A stretch of 64,000 nucleotides of DNA from Desulfosporosinus sp. HMP52 (lineage in GTDB: Bacteria; Bacillota; Desulfitobacteriia; Desulfitobacteriales; Desulfitobacteriaceae), in assembly GCF_000765145.1 (NCBI RefSeq), contig NZ_JMGA01000022.1, positions 1 to 64,000 of the forward strand, in the 5' to 3' direction. The position numbers and the translations under genes were made by a program. Under the pieces are notes generated by a model. It was given only the letters and a program-made list of their open reading frames with translations. It made no database searches and was not told where the DNA came from. Position 1 is the first letter of the stretch, and every line of letters begins with the position of its first letter. Positions 16,409 through 25,497 of the stretch are shown piece by piece.

Positions 16409-17350
16409 CTATATTTTTCTTACTCTTTTACTCTTAGGAATAAGTCCATTCAATGGTGAAGCAAACGCATGCTGAGAACGCAAATCATCCTGAGATAAAT
16501 TAACATACCTTTTAGTAATGGTTAAATCCGTATGCCCCATTGTTCTTTGCAAGGCAAATGCGTGTCCACCATTTCGTAAGAATAATAATGCAAAGGCGTG
16601 TCGTAAATCGTATGATGAAATTTTAAACCCTAACTTCTTTCCGTAACAATTCTCTAATCGATGAGTCCATGCACTTGTACTCATTGGTTTTCCTTCTGCT
16701 GTCGCAAATAAGGGAACAGTTCCCCAACTCTCTGGTCTAACTGATATTAGCTTCCTTACTCCTTCAGAAGTGAGCGGGGTAATGGGGAGCGTTCTACTTA
16801 TACGTGTTTTAGCGACACTCGCAGGAATGTTTACCTCAAGTGACCGTAAATTAAAGTTTGCTGGATACAGCGACAAGGCTTCTTTTGGTCTAATTCCAGT
16901 ATCTATGCTAAGACACAATAAGACATAATCCCTTAGTCCTGAATAGGTAGACTTATCTGGTGCATTTAACAAAGCCTGAAGCTTTTGCTCATCAATATTC
17001 CGTATTCTTGGCTCTTCTCTACGCTGAGGGATACTTTCAATTGGATTGACCGATATGATACCTTCTAATACAGCCCAATTTAAGAAGCAATTAAGGTACT
17101 TACGTCTTATATTGTGGGTGGCAGGTGCAAGCTTATTACCATTTGCAAAATATTGTAGTATTGCTTTCTGAAGAAGTATATCATCACCCCAACAGTCTGG
17201 AAATTCCTTTGTGAAATGAGTAATATGCCATTCGTAGTCCTTTATTGTACGTTCCGACACACCCTGAGCCTGCTTAAATATACTAAAATGCTCTAGACAA
17301 CTTTCCAATGATAGACCTTTGTACCCTTGAATCTTCTTAATTCTTGCCAT
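16409..17350 (-). CDS. int: Tyrosine integrase of island 2
   Basis: 313 residues from the ATG of MARIKKIQ, chosen because AGGAGG lies 7 bases upstream; a frame extends further upstream but without a ribosome site. The N-terminal SAM-like core-binding domain covers about 15-105. The catalytic domain shows Arg in TGIRPKEAL, Lys in VAKTRISRTLP, SYDLRHAFA (the H/Y-x-x-R box, here Tyr-Asp-Leu-Arg, with the first His replaced), the second His in MGHTDLTIT and Tyr in KRYVNLS. It lies about 190 bp from the half tRNA-Gly core at 17538-17554 and is homologous to the truncated integrase at 8308-8703. It is expected to recombine the tRNA-Gly core. Confidence 0.9.
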   Translation of the reverse strand: MARIKKIQGYKGLSLESCLEHFSIFKQAQGVSERTIKDYEWHITHFTKEFPDCWGDDILLQKAILQYFANGNKLAPATHNIRRKYLNCFLNWAVLEGIISVNPIESIPQRREEPRIRNIDEQKLQALLNAPDKSTYSGLRDYVLLCLSIDTGIRPKEALSLYPANFNLRSLEVNIPASVAKTRISRTLPITPLTSEGVRKLISVRPESWGTVPLFATAEGKPMSTSAWTHRLENCYGKKLGFKISSYDLRHAFALLFLRNGGHAFALQRTMGHTDLTITKRYVNLSQDDLRSQHAFASPLNGLIPKSKRVRKI

Positions 17351-17380
17351 AAAAAAACCTCCTGCTATTGATTCAGGAGG
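17351..17380 (-). promoter_or_regulatory. Hairpin that hides the integrase ribosome site
   Basis: On the minus strand CCTCCTG, a 9-base loop and CAGGAGG are followed by seven T and then the integrase ATG. The right arm contains the ribosome site AGGAGG. The same structure can end transcription (stem plus T run) and block translation. It would keep the integrase silent on transcripts entering from the tRNA side. Confidence 0.65.
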
Positions 17381-17388
17381 GCAATTCG

Positions 17389-17449
17389 GGAACATCGGAC
17401 TAACCAATATTCCATGTCCGATGGTCTATATTAGGAACATCGGACTAAC
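17389..17449. repeat. Candidate integrase arm-binding repeats
   Basis: GGAACATCGGACTAAC is present at 17389-17404 and again at 17434-17449; between them the inverted form GTCCGATG occurs at 17416-17423. Three copies of one motif between int and the recombination core is the layout of arm-type sites in tyrosine integrase attP regions. Confidence 0.65.
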
Positions 17450-17526
17450 AAAAAGAACTTCATTTTTTCCATTGATGGAAATCCTGAAGTCCTTGATATA
17501 TCTAGGTTTGTTCGGTCAAACAGTTT

Positions 17527-17560
17527 AAAAAGAGCATCTCGGCTTGGGAAGCCAATGCTC
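17527..17560 (-). terminator. Terminator formed by the tRNA-Gly 5' half and island DNA
   Basis: On the minus strand GAGCAT pairs with ATGCTC, with an inner stem GGCTT/AAGCC around CCC, followed by TTTTT. The left arm and inner stem come from the tRNA (D stem and anticodon arm) and the closing arm plus T run from the island. Integration therefore turned the stranded half gene into a short terminated transcript. Confidence 0.7.
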
Positions 17561-17580
17561 TACCGCTGAGCCACGTCCGC
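17538..17580 (-). pseudogene. tRNA-Gly 5' half (right attachment site of island 2)
   Basis: The acceptor 5' strand GCGGACG, D arm and anticodon arm are identical to the intact gene at 8870-8944. Identity ends after the core 17538-17554, and the T arm and 3' acceptor are absent. A strong promoter lies upstream. I infer that this is the chromosomal 5' half of the original gene, whose 3' half is at 167-215. Confidence 0.85.
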
Positions 17581-17636
17581 ATTATATGGAGAGTTTGTCC
17601 TTTTTATCATTGGACACCTTTTTCCTGACAAAGAGA

Positions 17637-17665
17637 ATTATAAGCCGAAAGCTCACATATGTCAA
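17637..17665 (-). promoter_or_regulatory. Native tRNA-Gly promoter, now driving a half gene
   Basis: TTGACA and TATAAT with a 17-bp spacer: a full consensus sigma-A promoter, about 57 bp before the mature tRNA 5' end. Confidence 0.85.
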
Positions 17666-17684
17666 CTTCTAATGCCACAGGTTA

Positions 17685-17990
17685 TTATACTACCGGGAAG
17701 CCGATATATTCCGATATGTATCCGATTTGCTGATCCGAAAGAGAATCAAACTCGGAGTTTTTAGCTGCAGTAAATACGCAAGTTCCCATGACCCAACCTA
17801 GCCGGTCATCGTAGAAATTCCTTCCTAGTTCTTGGCTTTCACCTTTCTCATTACAGATACACACAATGTTGTCTGTAATAGGTACGATTTCAATAGACTC
17901 TCCAACTATTTCTTGGAAGTCTTCAAAGGTACCTTCAATTTCCTTCAACTGTAAAGGCTGATTGATCGGTTCTCTTACTAATACTCTCAA
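17685..17990 (-). CDS. DUF3846 domain protein
   Basis: 101 residues; the pattern FEDFQEIVGESIEIVPI ... ICNEKG ... GRNFYDDRLGWVMGTCVFTA is that of the DUF3846 family, small proteins common in phages, plasmids and some Clostridia. The start is TTG (LRVLVRE read as Met) after a GGAGG site. Function unknown. It lies just outside the right tRNA half and is followed by a PhoH-like gene. Confidence 0.75.
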   Translation of the reverse strand: MRVLVREPINQPLQLKEIEGTFEDFQEIVGESIEIVPITDNIVCICNEKGESQELGRNFYDDRLGWVMGTCVFTAAKNSEFDSLSDQQIGYISEYIGFPVV

Positions 17991-18109
17991 TCTAACTACC
18001 TCCTCTATTTTTTCTATGGACTTAGATATAAAGTCACTTCAGGTAAGAATACCTCAATATTTATAAATATTCCACCCTTAGTATAATAAAAGAACCTCTG
18101 GAACCTTAG

Positions 18110-18802
18110 TTAACCTTGGAAGGAGTCTGCCCAATTTGCGAGCTCCCCTCTAAAATTCTTGGATAATGTTAAGATCTTACAATAGGGTTGACTTCTGAAA
18201 TGCTCCATGTACGGTACAAAACCGCTTTTAGCTGCTGGAATATCAATCTGGCCTGAATGTCCGATACATATAACCTTGCATGAATCATGTACTCGAGTAA
18301 ATATCTTTCTTAGTTCTTGCACGGTGAAATTTTGGCATTCATCTATAATAATCGTCATATCCTTAAGATTAGTTCCTCTAAGAAAAAGCGGGGTTTTAGG
18401 ATAACACCAAATGCTATCCATTACACGCTTCATACTTACTTTTCTACGTATAGCTTCGTTCACTAGCGCCTCTTCATTATATACACATTGAGCTGGGTTC
18501 TCATTTATTTCTAATAAAGCATCTATTAAGGGTTGATGATAAATGCTTTCCTTCTCAGACTGAGTCCCCGGTCTAAAACCCATTGCGGATTCTTGGACTG
18601 GATTAAAAATATATGTAAGGGGCTGCTTAAAAAGCTTAGCACATGCAACAGCCAAAGTTGTTTTTCCAGTTCCCGCCTTAGCATTAACCATTACTAATTG
18701 ATAATCGAATATTGCATCAACATACTCACGTTGTTCCGCCGTCAGTCTAGGTGCAAACCCAAACAGCAAATTATTTTCCGCTAATGGCATAATCCCCACC
18801 AT
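18110..18802 (-). CDS. PhoH-like ATPase
   Basis: 230 residues of the PhoH/SF1 helicase-like P-loop family. VNAKAGTGKTTLAVA (about 39-53) is Walker A, MTIIIDECQN (about 148-157) is Walker B, and CIGHSGQIDI and LTLSKNFRG follow as the later conserved motifs. It lacks the PIN domain or KH domain of larger PhoH proteins, so it is a minimal version. An in-frame ATG four codons in (MPLAEN) has a closer GGTGGGG site and may be the real start. The role is probably in RNA or nucleotide metabolism; the substrate is unknown. Confidence 0.85.
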   Translation of the reverse strand: MVGIMPLAENNLLFGFAPRLTAEQREYVDAIFDYQLVMVNAKAGTGKTTLAVACAKLFKQPLTYIFNPVQESAMGFRPGTQSEKESIYHQPLIDALLEINENPAQCVYNEEALVNEAIRRKVSMKRVMDSIWCYPKTPLFLRGTNLKDMTIIIDECQNFTVQELRKIFTRVHDSCKVICIGHSGQIDIPAAKSGFVPYMEHFRSQPYCKILTLSKNFRGELANWADSFQG

Positions 18803-18963
18803 CCTTTTATGAATCCTTAAGTCCTTGTTCCTATTATTGTTATTGTTAATTCACCCACAATAACTGACAATTTATTTTCTAGTATTTCTAAAAATGTTAA
18901 CTTAATTCAATAGCATTTGCAATCTATAACTCTTAGACAACTTTCACAAATAATAGATACACA

Positions 18964-18991
18964 AAAAAAGTCCTGATATTTCCTCTCAGGA
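18964..18991 (-). terminator. Terminator of the tRNA-Glu/tRNA-Phe transcript
   Basis: On the minus strand TCCTGA, a 9-base loop, TCAGGA and then C plus seven T, about 60 bp after tRNA-Phe. Confidence 0.75.
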
Positions 18992-19052
18992 AATTTACAG
19001 AACCTTAGGTTTCTCTATTTAATTATCACCTTAATTAACTACATCCATATGA

Positions 19053-19128
<76 letters not shown>

Positions 19129-19136
19129 AAACAAAA

Positions 19137-19212
19137 TGGTGACCCGTACGGGATTCGAACCCGTGTAACCGCCGTGAAAGGGCGGTGTCTTAGACCGCTT
19201 GACCAACGGGCC
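19137..19212 (-). tRNA. tRNA-Glu (TTC)
   Basis: A complete cloverleaf on the minus strand with anticodon stem CCGCC/GGCGG, loop CTTTCAC (anticodon TTC), T loop GTTCGAATC and encoded CCA. It is the first gene of the tRNA-Glu/tRNA-Phe pair. Confidence 0.95.
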
Positions 19213-19254
19213 ATTATAGTTTGTGAGGCATTTAAAAGGCGCTCACAAATATGA

Positions 19255-19283
19255 ATATTACACTAAGTATCTACTTTTGTCAA
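19255..19283 (-). promoter_or_regulatory. Promoter of tRNA-Glu/tRNA-Phe
   Basis: TTGACA and TAATAT with a 17-bp spacer on the minus strand, about 43 bp before tRNA-Glu. Confidence 0.8.
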
Positions 19284-19502
19284 CACTAATTCTTTAATTC
19301 TTATAGTTTATTTGGCAAATTTCTTACGCTTAGCAATGTCTCTTTATTTTAAAGATAAAACTATCAAATTTATTATACCTTTATAGGCTTTCAGACTACC
19401 AATTTAGGAAGTCTCTTGCATTTAAGAGGGTTTATTCCATTTAGGTAATCATTAAAAGCAACCACGTTGGGTATAAAGAAAGGCAAACTTCAAGTCAACA
19501 TG

Positions 19503-19533
19503 ACGCCCCCACTATAGATATAGAATGGGGGCG
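19503..19533 (-). terminator. Hairpin after chemoreceptor gene 1
   Basis: CGCCCCCA and TGGGGGCG flank a loop, about 45 bp after the stop. The T run is poor on the minus strand, so efficiency is uncertain. Confidence 0.45.
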
Positions 19534-19576
19534 CTAAAAGGCTAGGTAAGCTTACAACTCATTTCACTAACACTTA

Positions 19577-21346
19577 TTAGTCGACGCTAAATTTCTTCAA
19601 AGTTTCTTGCAGCTCTTCCGCCATATTAGCTAACACCTGGCTGGAAGAGGCAATTTCCTCCACTGAGGCTGATTGTTCCTCTGTGGCTGCCGATACGGTT
19701 TGAGTTTGTCCCGTGATTTCTTTACTCGTTTCATAGATCTCCGAAACGGATGCGACTATTCTTTCACTGCCTACAGCCATTTGTTGAATCTCTTCAGAGA
19801 TTTCTTCAATCTGAGCGGTTACTACATTAATTAAGCCCGTTATTTCGCTAAAGGCTTGTCCTGCAGTTTCTGCTACCTCTGTTCCCAATTTGACTTGATG
19901 GGTACCTTCATTAATCGATAACACAGCCTTCTGTGTATCTTGCTGGATACCCGTAATCAGTGTGGCAATTTGCTTTGAGGCTTCTTGAGACTGTTCTGCT
20001 AACTTCCTCACCTCGTCTGCAACCACCGCAAAACCTCGGCCTTGTTCGCCGGCTCGTGCTGCTTCAATGGCTGCATTCAAGGCGAGAAGATTGGTCTGGG
20101 CTGCAATACCGGAAATGGTATCAACAATTTGTCCGATCTCCTTGGAGCGCTCTCCTAAGTTCGTAACCATATCGGCTGATCCGGTAACCGTTCTTTCAAT
20201 GTTCATCATTTGCTGAATCGTCTTATCGATCGCCTGACTTCCTTCAGACGCTGAGTGTGCAGTCTTTTCCGATGACTTTACCACTGTTTTCGCATTCTCC
20301 AACATATGTTGGATTCCTGCTGACATCTCTTCTACGCTTGCTGAAGTCTCATTGACTGCAGTAAGCTGTTTCTCGGCACCTAAGGATACTTCCGTTATGG
20401 CTACAGCCACTTGGTGGGAGGCTTGGGCAGATTGCTCCGCTCCCAAACTCAACTGCTGAGATGAAGCAGCAACTTGCTTGGAAGACGATGATATATGTTC
20501 AACCAGCTCAATTAAGTTTTCCGTCATTGTTTTGAAGGCTTTGCCCAGTTGACCTAACTCATCCTTAGAATTAATACTAAGGTTCTCAACCTTAAGGTTT
20601 CCTTTAGCAATTTCATCGGCATTTTTGGCGATTGCTACAATATTATTTGTAATCTTCTTACTTAACATAGTCCCTAACATGAGTGATATTCCTATAGCAA
20701 CGAACATGGATACTAGGGTAAAAATTATGTCTTGTCTAGCCTTTTGTTCTAATTCAAGTTGTTTGGCTTCAACAAGTATATCGATATTATCTACCCAATT
20801 CCCAGTTCCGATTACCCAATTATAGGGTTCAAATAGCAAGGTATAACTTCTCTTTGGCAAAGGCTCTGTTTCATTAGGCTTAGCAAATGTATAATCTGTA
20901 TAACCACCACCAACTTGAGTTCCATTCTTTATGAACTCCTGAACAAAGGATACTCCGGCGCTATCTTTGGCTTCATAGCGAGATTTTCCTTCAGTATCTC
21001 TTCCCAGCAGAACAACGTTTATCCCCTCTGTGGTATCAATCCAAAAATAATTTCCTCCATCAAAGCGCAAATTTCTTACTAAATCCGCCGCTTTCTTCTT
21101 CGCTTCTTCCGGAGTCAATTCTCCTTTTTGCTGACTATTGTAGACATCCTGTACTAGGCTGTGGGCAGTCTGTACCTGCAGCATAATCGTCCGATCGAAT
21201 TGATCGTACAAAGTATCGTGATACTGCTCAAGATTAGCTTTTTCCGCAACAACCAAATTATAAATGCTGTATCCACCGAGAATAGAACCCATAATAAGTG
21301 CTAATGTTACTAACATAGTAATAATTCGGTATTTAATTTTTGTCAT
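19577..21346 (-). CDS. Methyl-accepting chemotaxis protein, riboswitch-controlled copy
   Basis: 589 residues, usual length for a membrane chemoreceptor. TM1 is at about 7-29, followed by an extracellular single-Cache (sCache_2-like) sensor domain (about 35-190, with [14 protein letters not shown] and [16 protein letters not shown]), TM2 at about 193-215, a HAMP domain (about 215-270) and a long methyl-accepting signalling coiled coil with the CheA/CheW-binding hairpin [21 protein letters not shown]. It signals to the chemotaxis kinase. A c-di-GMP-I riboswitch with terminator lies in its leader, so its expression should follow c-di-GMP level. The paralogue at 22007-23773 is nearly identical over the signalling domain. 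Confidence 0.95.
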   Translation of the reverse strand: MTKIKYRIITMLVTLALIMGSILGGYSIYNLVVAEKANLEQYHDTLYDQFDRTIMLQVQTAHSLVQDVYNSQQKGELTPEEAKKKAADLVRNLRFDGGNYFWIDTTEGINVVLLGRDTEGKSRYEAKDSAGVSFVQEFIKNGTQVGGGYTDYTFAKPNETEPLPKRSYTLLFEPYNWVIGTGNWVDNIDILVEAKQLELEQKARQDIIFTLVSMFVAIGISLMLGTMLSKKITNNIVAIAKNADEIAKGNLKVENLSINSKDELGQLGKAFKTMTENLIELVEHISSSSKQVAASSQQLSLGAEQSAQASHQVAVAITEVSLGAEKQLTAVNETSASVEEMSAGIQHMLENAKTVVKSSEKTAHSASEGSQAIDKTIQQMMNIERTVTGSADMVTNLGERSKEIGQIVDTISGIAAQTNLLALNAAIEAARAGEQGRGFAVVADEVRKLAEQSQEASKQIATLITGIQQDTQKAVLSINEGTHQVKLGTEVAETAGQAFSEITGLINVVTAQIEEISEEIQQMAVGSERIVASVSEIYETSKEITGQTQTVSAATEEQSASVEEIASSSQVLANMAEELQETLKKFSVD

Positions 21347-21428
21347 CTCTTATATGTCCCCTTCATCCAAATAATTTGAGTCCCTTATGATAAAAAACGT
21401 TGCAAGAATTATTTAATTTTTAAAAACG

Positions 21429-21456
21429 AAAAAACCGCCCCCTTTAGACAAGGCGC
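21429..21456 (-). terminator. Expression-platform terminator of the riboswitch
   Basis: On the minus strand GCGCCTT and AAGGGGGC can pair and are followed by GG and a run of six T. The left arm overlaps the 3' strand of the aptamer's closing stem (GCCTTGTC), so stem and terminator exclude each other. Confidence 0.7.
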
Positions 21457-21550
21457 GTTATAATCATAATTGGTAACTCGGCCATCTTTACCCCTAAGAG
21501 TAGAAGATCCGTAGCTTTGCGTCCTGAGCTTTCACTCAGTTTGCCTTGTC
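21447..21550 (-). ncRNA. Cyclic di-GMP-I (GEMM-I) riboswitch
   Basis: On the minus strand the conserved GEMM-I elements are in order: closing stem GACAAGGC, AAAC, P2 hairpin CTGAG-TGAAAG-CTCAG capped by a GNRA-type loop, GACGCAAAGC, the GGCCGAGTTACCA segment and the closing strand GCCTTGTC. It lies in the leader of chemoreceptor gene 1, about 100 bp before its ATG. Ligand binding would hold the closing stem and so free the gene from the overlapping terminator, predicting activation by c-di-GMP. Confidence 0.9.
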
Positions 21551-21717
21551 AATAACTTTATATAATTTAAAAAATCTTCTTCATATTTGCTTTTATTTGA
21601 CTATAACATACAAAAAGCAAATATTATATATATTTTTTCAATTTTCATCAAATTTCTGTTATTACTTTTACGTTTCAACCTTGTCTTTACTATAATTAGA
21701 TTAAATATGTATAATAT

Positions 21718-21761
21718 AAAAAGACAGAGATCTAAAATTTTAATTTAGTCCCTGTCTTTTT
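21718..21761 (-). terminator. Terminator of tRNA-Lys
   Basis: AAAAAGACAG and CTGTCTTTTT form a stem with A/T tails on both sides, about 65 bp after tRNA-Lys; it can work in both directions. Confidence 0.7.
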
Positions 21762-21824
21762 ATGAGCGCTATTTTAGGGTCGTAAACCCTTTTGAATGCC
21801 TTTTTTACCACTAAAATCATTATT

Positions 21825-21900
21825 TGGTGAGCCATCCGCGACTCGAACGCGGGACACCCTGATTAAAAGTCAGGTGCTCTACCGACTGAGCTAATGGCTC
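21825..21900 (-). tRNA. tRNA-Lys (TTT)
   Basis: A complete cloverleaf on the minus strand with anticodon stem CCTGA/TCAGG, loop CTTTTAA (anticodon TTT), T loop GTTCGAGTC and encoded CCA. It stands between the two chemoreceptor paralogues. Confidence 0.95.
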
Positions 21901-21921
21901 GTATTGGTACCACGAATTATG

Positions 21922-21950
21922 ATTTTACACGTAATTACCAAATGTGTCAA
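21922..21950 (-). promoter_or_regulatory. Promoter of tRNA-Lys
   Basis: TTGACA and TAAAAT with a 17-bp spacer on the minus strand, about 20 bp before the tRNA. Confidence 0.75.
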
Positions 21951-22006
21951 GATATTTTTTGTCAAAATTCTAGGTATAGGTTTTCTATAAAAAACATGAA
22001 CCCTTG

Positions 22007-23773
22007 CTATATCGTGAATTTCTTCAAAGTTTCTTGCAGCTCTTCCGCCATATTAGCTAACACCTGGCTGGAAGAGGCAATTTCCTCCACTGAGGCTGAT
22101 TGTTCCTCTGTGGCTGCCGATACGGTTTGGGTCTGTCCCGTGATTTCTTTACTCGTCTCATAGATCTCCGAAACGGATGCGACTATTCTTTCACTGCCTA
22201 CAGCCATTTGTTGAATCTCTTCAGAGATTTCTTCAATCTGAGCGGTTACTACATTAATTAAGCCCGTTATTTCGCTAAAGGCTTGTCCTGCAGTTTCTGC
22301 TACCTCTGTTCCCAATTTGACTTGATGGGTACCTTCATTAATCGATAACACGACCTTTTGTGTATCTTGCTGGATACCCGTAATTAGTGTCGCAATTTGC
22401 TTTGAGGCTTCTTGAGACTGTTCTGCTAACTTTCTCACCTCGTCTGCAACCACCGCAAAACCTCGACCTTGTTCGCCGGCTCGTGCTGCTTCAATGGCTG
22501 CATTCAAGGCGAGAAGATTGGTCTGGGCTGCAATACCGGAAATGGTATCAACAATTTGTCCGATCTCCTTGGAGCGCTCTCCTAAGTTCGTAACCATATC
22601 GGCTGATCCGGTAACCGTTCTTTCGATGTTCATCATTTGCTGAATCGTCTTATCGATCGCCTGACTTCCTTCAGACGCTGAGTGTGCAGTCTTTTCCGAT
22701 GACTTTACCACTGTTTTCGCATTCTCCAACATATGTTGGATTCCTGCTGACATCTCTTCTACGCTTGCTGAAGTCTCATTGACTGCAGTAAGCTGTTTCT
22801 CAGCACCTAAGGATACCTCTGTTATGGCTACCGCCACTTGGTGCGAGGCTTGGGCAGATTGCTCCGCTCCCAGACTCAACTGCTGAGATGAAGCAGCAAC
22901 TTGCTTGGAAGACGATGATATATGGTCAACCAGCTCAATTAAGTTTTCCGTCATTGTTTTAAAGGCTTTGCCCAGTTGACCTAACTCATCTTTAGAATTA
23001 ATACTAAGATTCTCAACCCTAAGGTTTCCTTTAGCAATTTCATTGGCATTTATGGCGATTGCTACTATATTATTTGTAATCTTCTTACTTAACATAGTCC
23101 CTAACATGAGTGATATTCCTATAGCAACGAACATGGATACTAGCGTAAAAATTATGTCGTGTTTAGCCTTTTGTTCTAATTCAAGTTCTTTGGCTTCAAC
23201 AAGTTTATCGATATTATCTACCCAATTCCCAGTTCCGATTACCCAATTATAGGGTTCAAATAGCAAGGTATAACTTCTCTTTGGCAAAGGCTCTGTTTCA
23301 TTAGGCTTAGGAAAACTATAGCCCGTAAAACCTCCGCCATCCTGGGCTCCATTAGCAATCATCTCTTGGATAAAAAGGTTTCCGGCGCTATCTTTGGCTT
23401 CATAACGGGATTTACCTTCAGTATCTCTCCCCAGTAGAACAACGTTTATCCCCTCTGTGGTATCAATCCAAAAGTAATTGCCATCATCAAAGCGCAAATT
23501 TCTTACTAAATCCGCCGCTTTCTTCTTCGCTTCTTCCGGAGTCAATTCTCCTTTTTGCTGACTATTGTAGACATCCTGTACCAGGCTGTGAGCAGTCTGT
23601 ACCTGCAGCATAATCGTCCGATCAAATTGATCGTACAGGGTAGTTCGATACTGCTCAAGATTAGCTTTTTCAGCAACTATTAAGTTATAAATGCTGTACC
23701 CACCGAGAATCGAACCCATAATAAGGGCTAATGTTATTAACATAAGAATAATTCGGTACTTAATTTTTGTCAT
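22007..23773 (-). CDS. Methyl-accepting chemotaxis protein, second copy
   Basis: 588 residues with the same plan as the protein at 19577-21346: TM1, sCache_2-like sensor, TM2, HAMP and signalling domain. The signalling halves are almost identical at both protein and DNA level. Differences cluster in the sensor domain, for example [26 protein letters not shown] here versus a different stretch there, which suggests a changed ligand range. I see no riboswitch in the 413-bp leader to its right. Recent duplication or gene conversion is likely. Confidence 0.95.
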   Translation of the reverse strand: MTKIKYRIILMLITLALIMGSILGGYSIYNLIVAEKANLEQYRTTLYDQFDRTIMLQVQTAHSLVQDVYNSQQKGELTPEEAKKKAADLVRNLRFDDGNYFWIDTTEGINVVLLGRDTEGKSRYEAKDSAGNLFIQEMIANGAQDGGGFTGYSFPKPNETEPLPKRSYTLLFEPYNWVIGTGNWVDNIDKLVEAKELELEQKAKHDIIFTLVSMFVAIGISLMLGTMLSKKITNNIVAIAINANEIAKGNLRVENLSINSKDELGQLGKAFKTMTENLIELVDHISSSSKQVAASSQQLSLGAEQSAQASHQVAVAITEVSLGAEKQLTAVNETSASVEEMSAGIQHMLENAKTVVKSSEKTAHSASEGSQAIDKTIQQMMNIERTVTGSADMVTNLGERSKEIGQIVDTISGIAAQTNLLALNAAIEAARAGEQGRGFAVVADEVRKLAEQSQEASKQIATLITGIQQDTQKVVLSINEGTHQVKLGTEVAETAGQAFSEITGLINVVTAQIEEISEEIQQMAVGSERIVASVSEIYETSKEITGQTQTVSAATEEQSASVEEIASSSQVLANMAEELQETLKKFTI

Positions 23774-24112
23774 TTCTGTATATCCCCTTCTGTCAAATAC
23801 TTACTAGCTGCGGAACAATGACAAAACCTATCCAAGGCTACATATACAACTGTACCTAACTTACATGACTTAGCTATAAAACTAGTCATCTAGTCAGTGT
23901 TCTCTCCAATATAGCGATTTCGATAGTGTCATATTTCTCTTATGAATATATCACATAAAGTGCCAATATTATATACATATCGCCAATTTAATCCTAGTTT
24001 CGACACACTGTAACTATTTCCTTAATTTCAAAAATTTAGCTTGACTGTCTCTCAATTACTTACCTTGCTCCTCGAAATATCTTATTGTATCCTGTATCCT
24101 CACTAAGACAGC

Positions 24113-24148
24113 AAAAAGAGAAGCATATCAATGACACGCTTCCCTTTT
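24113..24148 (-). terminator. Terminator of the purB-purA transcript
   Basis: On the minus strand GAAGC and GCTTC close a loop and are followed by TCTTTTTG, about 40 bp after purA. The rest of the gap 23774-24186 holds the leader of chemoreceptor gene 2; I see nothing else there. Confidence 0.65.
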
Positions 24149-24186
24149 CTAATTATTATTATAAAATTGAGCCAGTAGTAGTACTC

Positions 24187-25497
<1,311 letters not shown>

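Noticed and set aside
1..17600. CRISPR array or retron in the accessory region
   Set aside because: No regularly spaced repeats, no cas genes and no reverse transcriptase frame were seen; the repeats present are isolated pairs.
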